A stretch of DNA of 42,718 nucleotides from Treponema sp. (GCA_024402595.1 JAKSTL010000014.1:1-42718); one strand, 5' to 3'. Shown: positions 25,874 to 35,116, numbered from the stretch's first letter. Program-made: numbers and translations. The notes: generated from the sequence alone by a model not told the origin.

Positions 25874-27037
25874 ATGATATTAAGTATTACTTTTTCAAAA
25901 CCAGTATCAAATGTAGAACAGATTCTTGGAAGACCTTACGGAAAAATTAAAATTAAAGCTGTAAACACTGCTGGTGGAACATCATATTTTGCCGAAATGT
26001 TTACAAAAACCCAGGTTTTTCACCAATATTTTACTCTAGAAGAATTAAATGCATTTTTTGAAGAACATGCTGGAAAAACTTTTAAAAATTGTGTGAAAAA
26101 TACAGATACTGATGAAATTACGATTCTTTCGAACAAAAAAGGTAAAATCACAGAATTGATACATCCTAAAAAACAAGAACTCATTAATTCATCAAAAGAA
26201 AAAATAATCCTTGGAAAAAGTAACTCTCAAAAGACTAAAAAATATCTTCTTGAAGAAGGAACCCCCGTTCCATTTTTAGTGCTACTAGGAATTATGAACT
26301 CCGAAGGTAAAGTAATTTCTTCCAAATATGACAAGTTTAAACAAATAAACCGTTTTCTTGAGTTTATAAATGATATTCTTCCCGTACTAACTGAAAATAA
26401 AAAAGAAACAGAGCCTGTTCGCATAATTGATTTTGGCTGCGGAAAATCCTATTTAACTTTTGCAGTACATTATCTTTTAACTGAAATAAAGAAAATACCT
26501 TGTAAAATTATTGGACTAGACTTAAAAGAGGAAGTAATCAATTACTGTAACGATATTACCAATAAATTAAATCTGGAAAATCTGAGCTTTCAAATTGGAA
26601 ATATTGAAGACTACAACGAAATGGAAGAGCCAGATTTAATAATTACTCTTCATGCCTGTGATACAGCCACTGATTATGCCTTGAAATATGCTGTGGATAA
26701 AAATGCAAAGGCAATTTTAAGCGTTCCTTGTTGCCAGCATCAAATAAATCAGCAGCTTAATAAAAATATCAATCAAGAAAAATTATTTAACTCCTTATTA
26801 AAATGGGGAATCATTCAGGAAAAGTTTGCTTCTCTTCTTACAGATGCTCTAAGAGGCGAATGGCTTGAACAAAATGGATACAAAGTTCAAATGCTTGAGT
26901 TTATTGATATTGAACATACGCCAAAAAATATTTTAATCCGAGCAGTTAAAACTAAAGACAATAAGTTCCAAAAAACCAACTATTCTAAGGAACTTATTTC
27001 TGCTTTAGGAATAAAACCAGAGATATTTAATTTATAA
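25874..27037 (+). CDS. Class I SAM-dependent methyltransferase (Methyltransf_32-like)
   Basis: The predicted protein is 387 aa from the ATG at 25874. GAGGA ends 4 nt before it, whereas the ATG at 25871 would be too close and the upstream TTG at 25844 has no SD. An N-terminal domain of about 150 residues (YGKIKIKAV, GTSYFAEMFTKTQVFH) may bind RNA. The C-terminal Rossmann fold has the SAM motif VRIIDFGCGKSYLTFAVHY, IIGLDLKEEVI, LIITLHACDTATDYAL and SVPCCQHQINQQL. HACDTATD and PCCQH are landmarks of a poorly characterised family related to RNA methyltransferases. The substrate is probably tRNA or rRNA, which is inference. It is convergent with the VanY-like gene, 2 nt apart. Confidence 0.82.
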   Translation: MILSITFSKPVSNVEQILGRPYGKIKIKAVNTAGGTSYFAEMFTKTQVFHQYFTLEELNAFFEEHAGKTFKNCVKNTDTDEITILSNKKGKITELIHPKKQELINSSKEKIILGKSNSQKTKKYLLEEGTPVPFLVLLGIMNSEGKVISSKYDKFKQINRFLEFINDILPVLTENKKETEPVRIIDFGCGKSYLTFAVHYLLTEIKKIPCKIIGLDLKEEVINYCNDITNKLNLENLSFQIGNIEDYNEMEEPDLIITLHACDTATDYALKYAVDKNAKAILSVPCCQHQINQQLNKNINQEKLFNSLLKWGIIQEKFASLLTDALRGEWLEQNGYKVQMLEFIDIEHTPKNILIRAVKTKDNKFQKTNYSKELISALGIKPEIFNL

Positions 27038-27039
27038 GT

Positions 27040-27954
27040 TTATAAAGCAGGATAATTCTTCCATGCATCAATAAACTCCAGCATAAATTGCTGAACATTT
27101 CCAAACCATTTTTTCTGGAACTTACAGGCTTCTATACCTATATATCTAAAATGCCAACATTCCCATCTGTAGCCAGTTACATCCTCGTAACCTTTAGGAA
27201 AACTTAAACTCCAGCCATAATCTGCTGCATGCTGATACATCCACTTTCCACCAGGAGTTGTATCATAATCATCATCAATAGAACCAAAATCAATGGCGAC
27301 CCCTAATTGATGCTGACTCGTACCAGGTCTTGCAGATTCTCGTTCGGCTTCTTCCAGGCCATCAACTTTTACCCAATAATCAAAAAGATTTTTTTGGTAA
27401 GCATAAGAACGGTAGGTCGAACTTACATCTAAAGTTACGCCATCTGCTTTTGCACCAGCGGCCATTTCTCTTAAAGCAATTTCTACATCATCACGCAAAT
27501 AAATATCTTTTTTATTAATTACATAAAAATTATTTTTTTCCAATTTTACAAGATTCTTAGGAACATAATTTTCACTGACAGAATGTTTTTTATCTATTAA
27601 AAAATACAGACTTAAATCATCACTTGGAAAAGTTTTTTCTACAGCAAGAACCTTTTTTAAATCTTCAAGAAACTCTTCTGGTGAACCATTGGGAATTGCA
27701 TCCTTACAACGGTCACTCATGCTTTCCAGCACTTTTCCCAATTTTTCAATTTCGGGATTCATTTGTTTTGGATTTTCCTTCTGTTTGCCTTCTTCAGAAA
27801 CCTTTGTTTGCTCAATTTTTTTTCCATCATTTGAACTTTGTAATTCTGATTTATTTTTTGCACAACCAGAAATCTGTATTATCAAAAATAAGAATCCACA
27901 GCACAAAAAGAACCGTTTATTATTGCCAAGTTTATATGTATTTTTTTTCATCAA
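27040..27954 (-). CDS. VanY/DacB-like D-alanyl-D-alanine carboxypeptidase lipoprotein (M15B)
   Basis: The 304-aa lipoprotein (lipobox QISGC, Cys31 from the first Met) trims the terminal D-Ala of peptidoglycan stem peptides in the periplasm. A low-complexity Lys/Glu linker (about 32-75) is followed by the M15 zinc peptidase domain. The domain contains STYRSYAYQKNLFDYW, SQHQLGVAIDFG (zinc His and Asp) and WECWHFRY (catalytic Glu and zinc His). All expected zinc and catalytic positions are present. The start could be 27954 or the next codon (27951). It is the last gene of the long minus-strand run, 48 nt after the M29 peptidase. Confidence 0.92.
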   Translation of the reverse strand: MMKKNTYKLGNNKRFFLCCGFLFLIIQISGCAKNKSELQSSNDGKKIEQTKVSEEGKQKENPKQMNPEIEKLGKVLESMSDRCKDAIPNGSPEEFLEDLKKVLAVEKTFPSDDLSLYFLIDKKHSVSENYVPKNLVKLEKNNFYVINKKDIYLRDDVEIALREMAAGAKADGVTLDVSSTYRSYAYQKNLFDYWVKVDGLEEAERESARPGTSQHQLGVAIDFGSIDDDYDTTPGGKWMYQHAADYGWSLSFPKGYEDVTGYRWECWHFRYIGIEACKFQKKWFGNVQQFMLEFIDAWKNYPAL

Positions 27955-28002
27955 TTTTATAAAACCCTTTTGAAACCTAGTGATATTTTAATTACCAATG
28001 TT

Positions 28003-29178
28003 TTACCACAGTAATATTCCATCTTTTAAAATATATTTTTCGGAACCATTGCTGTATCTTACAAGAATTGTTGGATTTCTAACCACACCGTCCAGATGTA
28101 TTAAACTTGGGGCATCGTTATCATAATTTGCACCAATTGCAAAATGACAGGTATGGAAGGCTTTTTCATCTTCCAGCATATTTCCTGTAACTCTTGCGGC
28201 AGGATTTAATCCAATACCCAATTCTCCAATATTTCGGGCATTTTTTTTATAAACAGCACCCATTCCTTTAGTAAGTTTTTTTTCACGCTCATACTGCATG
28301 GATCTATTTTCTGCTTCTGTAATAGTTTTACTCAATCTTTTTGCTTCTGCCCCACCTGTAATTTCTGTAACATAGCCTTTTTCAACCTTGCATTTGATTG
28401 GAGTTTCCAAAAGAGCATCTCCATCAGCAAAAGTCATGGAACCATCAAAAACGATTACACCTTCACAACCATTTATTTCGCTTCCATCTGCCGCTTTTGT
28501 ACCACCGACTACAGGACTAATAAAAACTTCACCCGCTGGAATATTTCCACCAGAACCTGGCGCTGTAAAATTACCATCGTCTCTCATAAGATTGCGATTT
28601 TTTAAAGGAATCTCCAAATCTGTTCCTCCCGGAGATGTTACATGAGCACTTATAACTCCAAGAAAATCATTGCATACTTTATCACAACATTCCTGCAAAG
28701 CCTTATAATCAATTGCACCAGTTCGAGCCATCATATCATCTGTAATACCTGGGGTCCAAACTGCACGCATAGTTCGTTTGTATTCAAGAAGATAATCAAA
28801 AACATGATCATAATCTGTGCCTTCGTGAGTTTTATAAGGATTTGCAGTAGCCTGAGCATCTTTTCCAAGCTTGCAATTAGAAATAGAAAAACAAACATCT
28901 GGATTTGTACCAATGGCCGCAATGACTTCTGGGTTTGCGTTATCAAAACTGGTTTTATCCGGCTGAAACATTAGAGTTGCATTAGCACCTGCATTAATTG
29001 AAGCGGTATATAAATCTTGTGCAATTGAATTAGTAGCAGGATTTGCAATAATCAAAACTCTTTCTCCAGGTTTAACTGCCACCACATCCTGAACTACAAC
29101 TTCTGCGGGAGTTCTATTCTGTCTTTTTGATATTAAACTTTCCAGTTTTTTTATTGTTTCTGTTTTCATAAAATCCAT
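28003..29178 (-). CDS. Aminopeptidase T-like (M29) metallopeptidase
   Basis: This 391-aa protein belongs to the M29/AmpS group of cytoplasmic metal-dependent aminopeptidases. Landmarks are KPGERVLIIANP near the N-terminus, GGNIPAGEVFISPVVGGTKA (first metal-ligand region), NIGELGIGLNPAAR (Glu ligand), and FHTCHFAIGANYDNDAPSLI followed by HLDGV (His, Asp and active-site Tyr region). Size is close to AmpS (about 400-410 aa). The start at 29178 has AGGAGA 7 nt upstream, so the ATG 9 nt further in is less likely. It lies between rsmG and the VanY gene in the colinear run. Confidence 0.85.
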   Translation of the reverse strand: MDFMKTETIKKLESLISKRQNRTPAEVVVQDVVAVKPGERVLIIANPATNSIAQDLYTASINAGANATLMFQPDKTSFDNANPEVIAAIGTNPDVCFSISNCKLGKDAQATANPYKTHEGTDYDHVFDYLLEYKRTMRAVWTPGITDDMMARTGAIDYKALQECCDKVCNDFLGVISAHVTSPGGTDLEIPLKNRNLMRDDGNFTAPGSGGNIPAGEVFISPVVGGTKAADGSEINGCEGVIVFDGSMTFADGDALLETPIKCKVEKGYVTEITGGAEAKRLSKTITEAENRSMQYEREKKLTKGMGAVYKKNARNIGELGIGLNPAARVTGNMLEDEKAFHTCHFAIGANYDNDAPSLIHLDGVVRNPTILVRYSNGSEKYILKDGILLW

Positions 29179-29235
29179 TTACTTTCTCCTAAAATAAGAT
29201 TTATAAACTTAAACTATTTCAACAAAGTCTTTTGT

Positions 29236-29892
29236 CTATTTTGAAATAAAAACCAGGTTTCTTTCCGAATCTTCAAGTCCGGGAACAAATAACTGTTTTA
29301 CTTCATAAGAACCAATCAATTTTTCAATTGGTTTCATTTCTTCACTAATATTTTCCAATTTTGCTTTATAAGCGGCCAATAAGCCATCTTTTTTTACAAT
29401 CCTAAGCAAAGTTTTTGTCATTTTTTCGTCTAAAGGTCTAAAGGCTCTAAAAACAATTAAATCAAAAGTTTCGGGAGCAAGTTTTTCGGCTTCAGAATTA
29501 ATTACTTCTACATTATTCAATCCAAGAATTGCAGAACAATTTTCAAGAAAGGCACATCTTTTAGCCATTCGCTCCACCAGTTGAAAATGAACATCTGGAA
29601 AAACCGTTGCAAGAGGAATGCCAGGTAATCCACCTCCAGAACCAATGTCGCCAAGTAAAAAAGATGTATTTCCTTTTGCTTTTATATATTCATTAATCAA
29701 TGGATATGCCGACAAAGAATCCAGAATATGCCGAACAACTAATTCATTGTAATCAGAAGTATTTGTAAGATTATAAGCAGAATTAAAAAGAATGATTTCC
29801 TTTATGTATCTGTCCATCTTTTCTGCAATTTCTGGAATCCGTTCTTCGGGTAAACCACATTTTTTTAATCCAGTAATCAAGTTTTCTGTCAT
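29236..29892 (-). CDS. rsmG: 16S rRNA (guanine-527-N7)-methyltransferase RsmG (GidB)
   Basis: The 218-aa enzyme methylates G527 of 16S rRNA using SAM. It has the GidB pattern: FNSAYNLTNTSDYNELVVRH then ILDSL, the SAM motif LLGDIGSGGGLPGIPLA, FQLVERMAKRCAFL, and FDLIVFRAFRPL. Length matches family members (about 205-240 aa). Loss of this modification is known to give low-level streptomycin resistance in other bacteria. It is in the minus-strand run 49 nt after the exported-protein gene and in the parAB neighbourhood. Confidence 0.95.
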   Translation of the reverse strand: MTENLITGLKKCGLPEERIPEIAEKMDRYIKEIILFNSAYNLTNTSDYNELVVRHILDSLSAYPLINEYIKAKGNTSFLLGDIGSGGGLPGIPLATVFPDVHFQLVERMAKRCAFLENCSAILGLNNVEVINSEAEKLAPETFDLIVFRAFRPLDEKMTKTLLRIVKKDGLLAAYKAKLENISEEMKPIEKLIGSYEVKQLFVPGLEDSERNLVFISK

Positions 29893-29941
29893 TTTCTTCT
29901 CTTAAATAAAATATATTAAAATCCTTTTTGTGGGATTTGTG

Positions 29942-30850
29942 CTACTTATCAATATCCAGCAAAATATCTGCGGCAAAACCATCTTTATTATGATGCACAA
30001 CCACCAGATTTCCAGTTTTTTCGGCTTTAAGATTTTTCTGCTGACAAAGTTTATAAACATAAGAATTAGTGTTTTTTGCGTCCTGTGCAATTGAAGGAAT
30101 TACATCATAATAAGTTACAGAACCATTGCTGCCATTGGCTTTAAACAACAAATAAAAAGTTTCATTTCTACTTTTTTGATTTGCATAATATTTTCTATCG
30201 GCGGTAAATAAAAATGAACCATCCGATTCTGGCTTACTAAAGAAAAAATTGGTCAGAGAATCGTTAATATTATAACCATTTACTTTAAACCGCAAAATTA
30301 AAGGCTCCCGTTTTCTAAAGTTCTGAGAATCCTGCTGATAGGTCTTATAATTTTCTTTTTCTGCGGGAGTAGCATTTTTCTGTTCCATTTTTAATTCTTC
30401 TAGGCTTGTTAACATCTGCCGAAGCAAAAGATTTGTTGTATTTGTTGATGAAGAATTAATGGAATTGTTCAAACCAGAAATATTATCAAACATTCCTGTA
30501 TCATAAAGAGTAGATATATCAGAAGCCGTAAGTCGATTTGACGCTCCACCTAAAAGAGAGGAAAAAAGATCATCTGTGGTAAATCCGTCCATCAAATAGG
30601 CATCGGTAGAAGAAGTTGTTGCAGTATTGGTTGCATTTTTGTTTTTTTCACCATTTCCGCCATCATTTTTTTTGTTATCTTTATTTTTCCACTGAGAATA
30701 ATTGTTTCCTGTTGGCTGATAGAATGGCTCTCCTACAGAAGGCTGTGATATTTCTGGCATTCGAGGCATTTCTGGCATATCAATAGAAAATAATTGAGTA
30801 GAAGTAAATATAAATAAAGTTACTAACAAAACAGTCTTATAGATTTGCAA
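29942..30850 (-). CDS. Exported protein with Met-Pro repeats, function unknown
   Basis: The likely start is TTG at 30848-30850, with GGAGGA 5-6 nt upstream (30856-30861). The ATG at 30871 would place that SD inside the gene. The 302-aa product has a signal peptide (MQIYKTVLLVTLFIFTSTQLFS) and an odd MPEMPRMPEI repeat right after it. A low-complexity Asn/Lys/Thr region (about 45-90) follows. The C-terminal domain from about 190 has strand-like segments (LILRFKVNGYNI, FYLLFKANGSNGSVTYYDVI, GNLVVVHHNKDGFAADILLDI). No family is recognised. The start overlaps the end of the zincin-like gene by 14 nt, so the pair is coupled. Confidence 0.72.
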   Translation of the reverse strand: MQIYKTVLLVTLFIFTSTQLFSIDMPEMPRMPEISQPSVGEPFYQPTGNNYSQWKNKDNKKNDGGNGEKNKNATNTATTSSTDAYLMDGFTTDDLFSSLLGGASNRLTASDISTLYDTGMFDNISGLNNSINSSSTNTTNLLLRQMLTSLEELKMEQKNATPAEKENYKTYQQDSQNFRKREPLILRFKVNGYNINDSLTNFFFSKPESDGSFLFTADRKYYANQKSRNETFYLLFKANGSNGSVTYYDVIPSIAQDAKNTNSYVYKLCQQKNLKAEKTGNLVVVHHNKDGFAADILLDIDK

Positions 30851-31649
30851 GACTTTCCTCCACAACTTCAAGCCTCTGTGTCAACTGAGCAATAGTCTTC
30901 TCCAGGCGATTCTTTTCTTTTTCGAGCTTAGATTTTGGATCTTCGCCTCGACTCTGGGCCGCTTTCTGCTTCATCATTTCGCGAACTGTAGAAGGACTTT
31001 TTCCACCTTGAAGAAACTCCTGTTCCACATTAGCTCTATCATCCTTTTTCTTAACACTGGCAACAACTTTCATATTATCAAAACCAATGGCAGGATTTAC
31101 TTCAACAGCACCAACTTTTCTAATATCTCGCTCAGCACTTCTAGGAAGACACAAAACTCTATCGATATAATCTTCATAACGAATATCAGCTTCCTTACAC
31201 AATTCCCAAGCCTTTGCAAGCTTTTTACCAAACTCCTGCATTAACTGACCATTTTTTTCAAGATAATTTACTTTAATGTCTTCTGTCAGTTCTTTTAATT
31301 CTGGATTATTTTCCCATCCTAAAGAATAATATCCTTTCTGTTCTGCAATTCCCAACAATTCTCCAAACTTAGCCCAAAACTCCTGAGTATGAACCTTGGC
31401 ATTACCAACATAAGCTGGATTAATTTCCTGCTGTTTTTCTGTGACCAAATGATGAGTATATTCGTGAACTGCGGTATAAACCAACTGATTATCAGTTTTA
31501 AAGTTTTTATTATGCAGATAGATTTCATGAGTATCTGGTTTATAAAAGCCATTAACTCTTTTGCTTTCCTTTCCTGTCTGAATAACCGAAAAATCAAGCT
31601 TAGATTCTTCAATTTCCATTAAAAGCTGCTTTATTTTCTCATTTTCCAT
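30837..31649 (-). CDS. SprT/WLM-like zincin domain protein with coiled-coil tail
   Basis: This 270-aa, apparently cytoplasmic protein carries HExxH in YTAVHEYTHHLV (about residues 58-69). About 25 residues later it has VHTQEFWAKFGELL. The H-x3-F arrangement resembles the third zinc-ligand region of SprT/WLM-type metallopeptidases. Residues about 110-210 are mixed, and the last about 55 residues (KSKLEKEKNRLEKTIAQLTQ) are a strong coiled coil. Family assignment is tentative. It starts 3 nt after rsmE and overlaps the next gene by 14 nt, so it is tightly embedded in the operon. A role in protein quality control or nucleoprotein repair would be a guess. Confidence 0.7.
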   Translation of the reverse strand: MENEKIKQLLMEIEESKLDFSVIQTGKESKRVNGFYKPDTHEIYLHNKNFKTDNQLVYTAVHEYTHHLVTEKQQEINPAYVGNAKVHTQEFWAKFGELLGIAEQKGYYSLGWENNPELKELTEDIKVNYLEKNGQLMQEFGKKLAKAWELCKEADIRYEDYIDRVLCLPRSAERDIRKVGAVEVNPAIGFDNMKVVASVKKKDDRANVEQEFLQGGKSPSTVREMMKQKAAQSRGEDPKSKLEKEKNRLEKTIAQLTQRLEVVEESLANL

Positions 31650-31652
31650 TTT

Positions 31653-32435
31653 TTACTCCAAATATCCTAATCTATCCAAAATTATTGCTCCAGAAACCGT
31701 AGCAGCAGTCTCTGTTCTCATAATTCTATTTCCCATTCCACAACGAATAAAACCATATTCTTCCAAAAGCTTTCGTTCTTTATCTGTCCAGCCTCGTTCA
31801 CTACCAATTGCGGCATAAACCGATTTTCCTTCTGTACAAGGAGTTTTACATTCCATACAAGGAATATCTTTTAATGCTGTATTTAAAGAACACTTGGGAT
31901 TAACATTATCTAAGGCCAGACGCAAAATATGATGTGAATGTTCACTTTCTTTGTATGAATCTTCACAATATCCCAAACATTCCTTTAATGATTTATGCAA
32001 AAATAAGTTTGGAACATGGGTGCTTCCCGCCTGAACTGTTCCATCAAGGAGCATTTTATAGGCACTTCCCTTTTCTACAAGAGTTGATTGCATATAAGAT
32101 TTCTCTCCAAGTTCTGTTCCTGTAAGATGAACTTCTTTAACACCAAGAGCGGCAACATCTCGCAGAAGTCTCTTTAATTGAATTGGACGAGGAAAACCAA
32201 TAATCATTTTTAGGGATGTAAGTTTTTTCCCATCAGAAAGAGGTTCAAAAGAAAAAGAAATAGAAGTATCTGTAATTTCTGTTATAGTTGCAGTTCCAGC
32301 CTTACCACCAATAACACCAGCAGTAAAAGTGTCTCCTGCTTTTTTATGAAGAATCTTAATTAGATGTTCTGCCCTTTCATCTTTTAAATCCAAAGGCGCC
32401 GAAAGTTCATCCTGACTAAATAAACAGATATTCAT
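31653..32435 (-). CDS. rsmE: 16S rRNA (uracil-1498-N3)-methyltransferase RsmE
   Basis: The 260-aa SPOUT-class enzyme methylates U1498 of 16S rRNA. The N-terminal PUA-like domain has LDLKDERAEHLIKILHKKAG. The trefoil-knot domain has FPRPIQLKRLLRDVAALGVK, AAIGSERGWTDKERKLLEEY and MGNRIMRTETAATVSGAI, the standard SAM-binding knot. An insert (about residues 185-210) contains two nearby Cys pairs (IPCMECKTPCTEG), unusual for the family and possibly metal-binding. It is followed 3 nt later by the zincin-like gene. Confidence 0.93.
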   Translation of the reverse strand: MNICLFSQDELSAPLDLKDERAEHLIKILHKKAGDTFTAGVIGGKAGTATITEITDTSISFSFEPLSDGKKLTSLKMIIGFPRPIQLKRLLRDVAALGVKEVHLTGTELGEKSYMQSTLVEKGSAYKMLLDGTVQAGSTHVPNLFLHKSLKECLGYCEDSYKESEHSHHILRLALDNVNPKCSLNTALKDIPCMECKTPCTEGKSVYAAIGSERGWTDKERKLLEEYGFIRCGMGNRIMRTETAATVSGAIILDRLGYLE

Positions 32436-32519
32436 TTAATTCAATCCCCACCAAATCGAACTTATAGTATTCGCTTTCTGTCCCCTACAGAAAATAATTT
32501 ATCATTTATTATATAGTGA

Positions 32520-33878
32520 TTACCCTGAAACCGAAACTTTTTTCAACAATTTCACAAGTGCATCCTTTTCAATTAAATCTATTGGACGCCCCTCGGTATA
32601 TGTATGAGCCCCTTGAGAGAAAGAACCCATTGTTACACAGAAACCATTATCACATTTAGAATCTTTTAGTTTTGTATGAAACTCTCTTACATACAAATCG
32701 CCAATAACAGTTTGTGTTCTATAAAAACGGAAAATATTTTTTGCTTCCCACTTGTTGGTTTCGATATAGCAGATAATTTCTACACTTTCTGTTGCAATTG
32801 CTACATCTTCAACTTTGACAAAACAATTTGTATAGTAAGCAGTTATTAATTTTCGGCACAAGGCAACAAAATCACTGGTTCCAGACATAAGATAAACCTG
32901 AAGATTCTTATTCTGATTAAGTTCCTGATATCTACTGACTAATGAATCAACATCTTTATAACCAGAATGAATGCCTTGAATCTGTTTTAATAAGGTTAAG
33001 GCCTTTGGAATATTATTCTGCCCAATATAAGCGTTAGCACATCTGTACAAAATCTGAACTTTTATTGGTTCCGGAACATTCTCCAGCTTCATACCAATTT
33101 CATAATCTTGAACTGCGGCTGTAAAGTTTTTCTGTCTTTCGTGCATTTTACCAGCTTCAAGAGATGATTGTGGTCCAAAAACTGGATCTGGACGTAAATG
33201 AACAAAGATTTTCAAAGCTTTATCGTTATATCCTGTTTCTGCCATTGCAACAGCCATATCGTATAAAACTTCTTTGTTATCTGGTGTTTCTTCCAGCAAT
33301 TTTTTTAGATAAGGCAAACTTTCTTTATATTTACTACTTTTAAAATACGAAAAACCTAAGTACTCGTTTGCATCACTGCTTTCTGGAGCAAGAAGTTTAC
33401 ATTTTTTAAAACAGACAATTGCTTTATCGTAATTTCCCTTTTGATAGAATGCTTTTCCCAAATAAAAATTAGTATCAAAGTTTTCAGAATCCTTTCGGGC
33501 TGACTGCATCATATAAGCTATGGTTTCATCATATTTTTCCTGAAAGAAAGCGGCTACACCTATTCTTCTGGTTGTTTTTGCCACATCAATTTCTACATGA
33601 GCAGGAGCCAAGTCATAGAGAGTTTTATATACACCCCAAACTTTTTCCCAATTTTTATCCTGATAATAAATATCACCTAAGGCTTCAAGAGCAGGAATGT
33701 TGTGAGGATCATGAGATAACTTTTTTTCATATTCTTTTACAACTGCAGACTTTCCTTTGCGCTGTACACTATTTGAAATAGGACCGTTTTTTCTTTTGCT
33801 TTTATGACCAGAAATAACCACAATCATTGAAACAAGTGTAACAGCAACCAAAAGCGCCACAAGTATTGGAATAAGCAT
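32520..33878 (-). CDS. Membrane-anchored TPR protein with Mrr-like C-terminal domain
   Basis: The 452-aa protein has an N-terminal membrane helix (about residues 4-23) and a short basic linker. Roughly eight tetratricopeptide repeats follow (about 45-310; for example DSENFDTNFYLGKAFYQKGN, YDKAIVCFKKCKLLAPESSD). The C-terminal 120 residues resemble Mrr_cat restriction-endonuclease-fold domains: VIGDLYVREFHTKLKDSKC, NGFCVTMGSFSQGAHTY, GRPIDLIEKDALVKLLKKV. The catalytic D...QxK part is not evident (IETNKWEAKNIFRFYR), so nuclease activity is doubtful. The fold may serve as a scaffold. GGAGG overlaps the end of the aminotransferase gene, so translation may be coupled. Confidence 0.72.
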   Translation of the reverse strand: MLIPILVALLVAVTLVSMIVVISGHKSKRKNGPISNSVQRKGKSAVVKEYEKKLSHDPHNIPALEALGDIYYQDKNWEKVWGVYKTLYDLAPAHVEIDVAKTTRRIGVAAFFQEKYDETIAYMMQSARKDSENFDTNFYLGKAFYQKGNYDKAIVCFKKCKLLAPESSDANEYLGFSYFKSSKYKESLPYLKKLLEETPDNKEVLYDMAVAMAETGYNDKALKIFVHLRPDPVFGPQSSLEAGKMHERQKNFTAAVQDYEIGMKLENVPEPIKVQILYRCANAYIGQNNIPKALTLLKQIQGIHSGYKDVDSLVSRYQELNQNKNLQVYLMSGTSDFVALCRKLITAYYTNCFVKVEDVAIATESVEIICYIETNKWEAKNIFRFYRTQTVIGDLYVREFHTKLKDSKCDNGFCVTMGSFSQGAHTYTEGRPIDLIEKDALVKLLKKVSVSG

Positions 33879-33893
33879 TCTATAGACCTCCGC

Positions 33894-35069
33894 CTATTTC
33901 TTTGATGTTCGTTCTTTTACCAGCATTGCTATTTTTTCCATAGCAATTTTTATTTTATTTATATCAGTTGCATAACAACAACGAATAAAACCTTCTCCAC
34001 AGTCTCCAAAACAAGTACCAGGAACTACGGCTACATTATATTTATTGATAAGTTCAGTTGCAAACTCTTCTGAAGTCATACCTGTTGGACGAATATCAGG
34101 GAACATATAGAAAGCACCCTCTGGTTCTATACAAGGAAGTCCCATATCTATGAAAGCTTTATGCATTACATTGCGTCTTTGCTGATAGCTTACTCTCATT
34201 TTTTCTACATCATCCCAAGCATTTCTTAAACCTTCGGCCGCTGCATACTGACTGAAAATTGGTGGACAAATAGAACTGTAAGCATGAAGTTTACAGCACT
34301 GAGTAAGAAGTTCATTTGGTGCTGCAATGTAGCCGATTCGCCAACCAGTCATAGCAAAAGATTTTGAAAAACCATTAAATATGATTGTATAATCCTTCAT
34401 ACCTGGGAACTCACCAATGGAAACATGCTTATGACCATCGTACAGAAGTTCACAATAGATTTCATCGCTTAAACACCAGATTTCGTGCTTTTTTATTACT
34501 TCAGCAATTTTTTCCAATTCTGCGGCTGGAATACATCGTCCTGTAGGATTGCTTGGGGAACAGAACATTACAGCTTTTGTTTTTGGAGTACAAGCGGTTT
34601 CTATCTGTTCTGCAGTCGGTATAAAATCTGTTTTACTTGTATCAAGATGAATGACCTTTGCACCACAAAGATCAGAAAGTGGCTGATAAGAAACATAGCA
34701 TGGTTCGCAAACAATAATTTCATCGCCAGAATTAAGAATTGCCCGTAAAACTAAATCCAAACCTTCTGAAGCACCAATAGTTGGAAGAATCTCTGTTTCC
34801 GGCTTATAGTCAAGATTATATTTTTTGAGATATTTTGCAATTTCTTCTCGTAATTCTATTAAGCCCCAATTGGATGTGTAAGAAGTGTGTCCTTTTTCTA
34901 AATGATAAAAAGCTTCTTCGCGAACAACCCAAGGAGTTGCAAAATCTGGTTCACCAACACCCAGAGAAATTATATCATCATGACCTATACAAAGTTCAAA
35001 AAACTTGCGGATTCCTGACGGAGGGATTTCCAGCATTTTTTTACAAAATCTATCTTCTCGTGTATTCAT
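33894..35069 (-). CDS. Class I/II PLP-dependent aminotransferase (AlaT-like)
   Basis: The 391-aa cytoplasmic aminotransferase has SLGVGEPDFATPWVVREEA, HTSYTSNWGLIELREE, FCSPSNPTGRCIP, a PLP-phosphate region LSDEIYCELLYDG, the Schiff-base lysine in GFSKSFAMTGWRIGYI, and a C-terminal Arg region (EGFIRCCYATD). Neighbouring regulator and length resemble the Bacillus AlaR-AlaT (YugG-YugH) pair, which makes alanine from pyruvate. That substrate is an inference. It lies 47 nt after the Lrp/AsnC gene, with an AGGAAA site, and 15 nt before the TPR gene. Confidence 0.92.
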   Translation of the reverse strand: MNTREDRFCKKMLEIPPSGIRKFFELCIGHDDIISLGVGEPDFATPWVVREEAFYHLEKGHTSYTSNWGLIELREEIAKYLKKYNLDYKPETEILPTIGASEGLDLVLRAILNSGDEIIVCEPCYVSYQPLSDLCGAKVIHLDTSKTDFIPTAEQIETACTPKTKAVMFCSPSNPTGRCIPAAELEKIAEVIKKHEIWCLSDEIYCELLYDGHKHVSIGEFPGMKDYTIIFNGFSKSFAMTGWRIGYIAAPNELLTQCCKLHAYSSICPPIFSQYAAAEGLRNAWDDVEKMRVSYQQRRNVMHKAFIDMGLPCIEPEGAFYMFPDIRPTGMTSEEFATELINKYNVAVVPGTCFGDCGEGFIRCCYATDINKIKIAMEKIAMLVKERTSKK

Positions 35070-35116
35070 TTTAATTTCCTAATTTTATTGTTGATAAAGT
35101 GTATGCAGTTCTAAAA

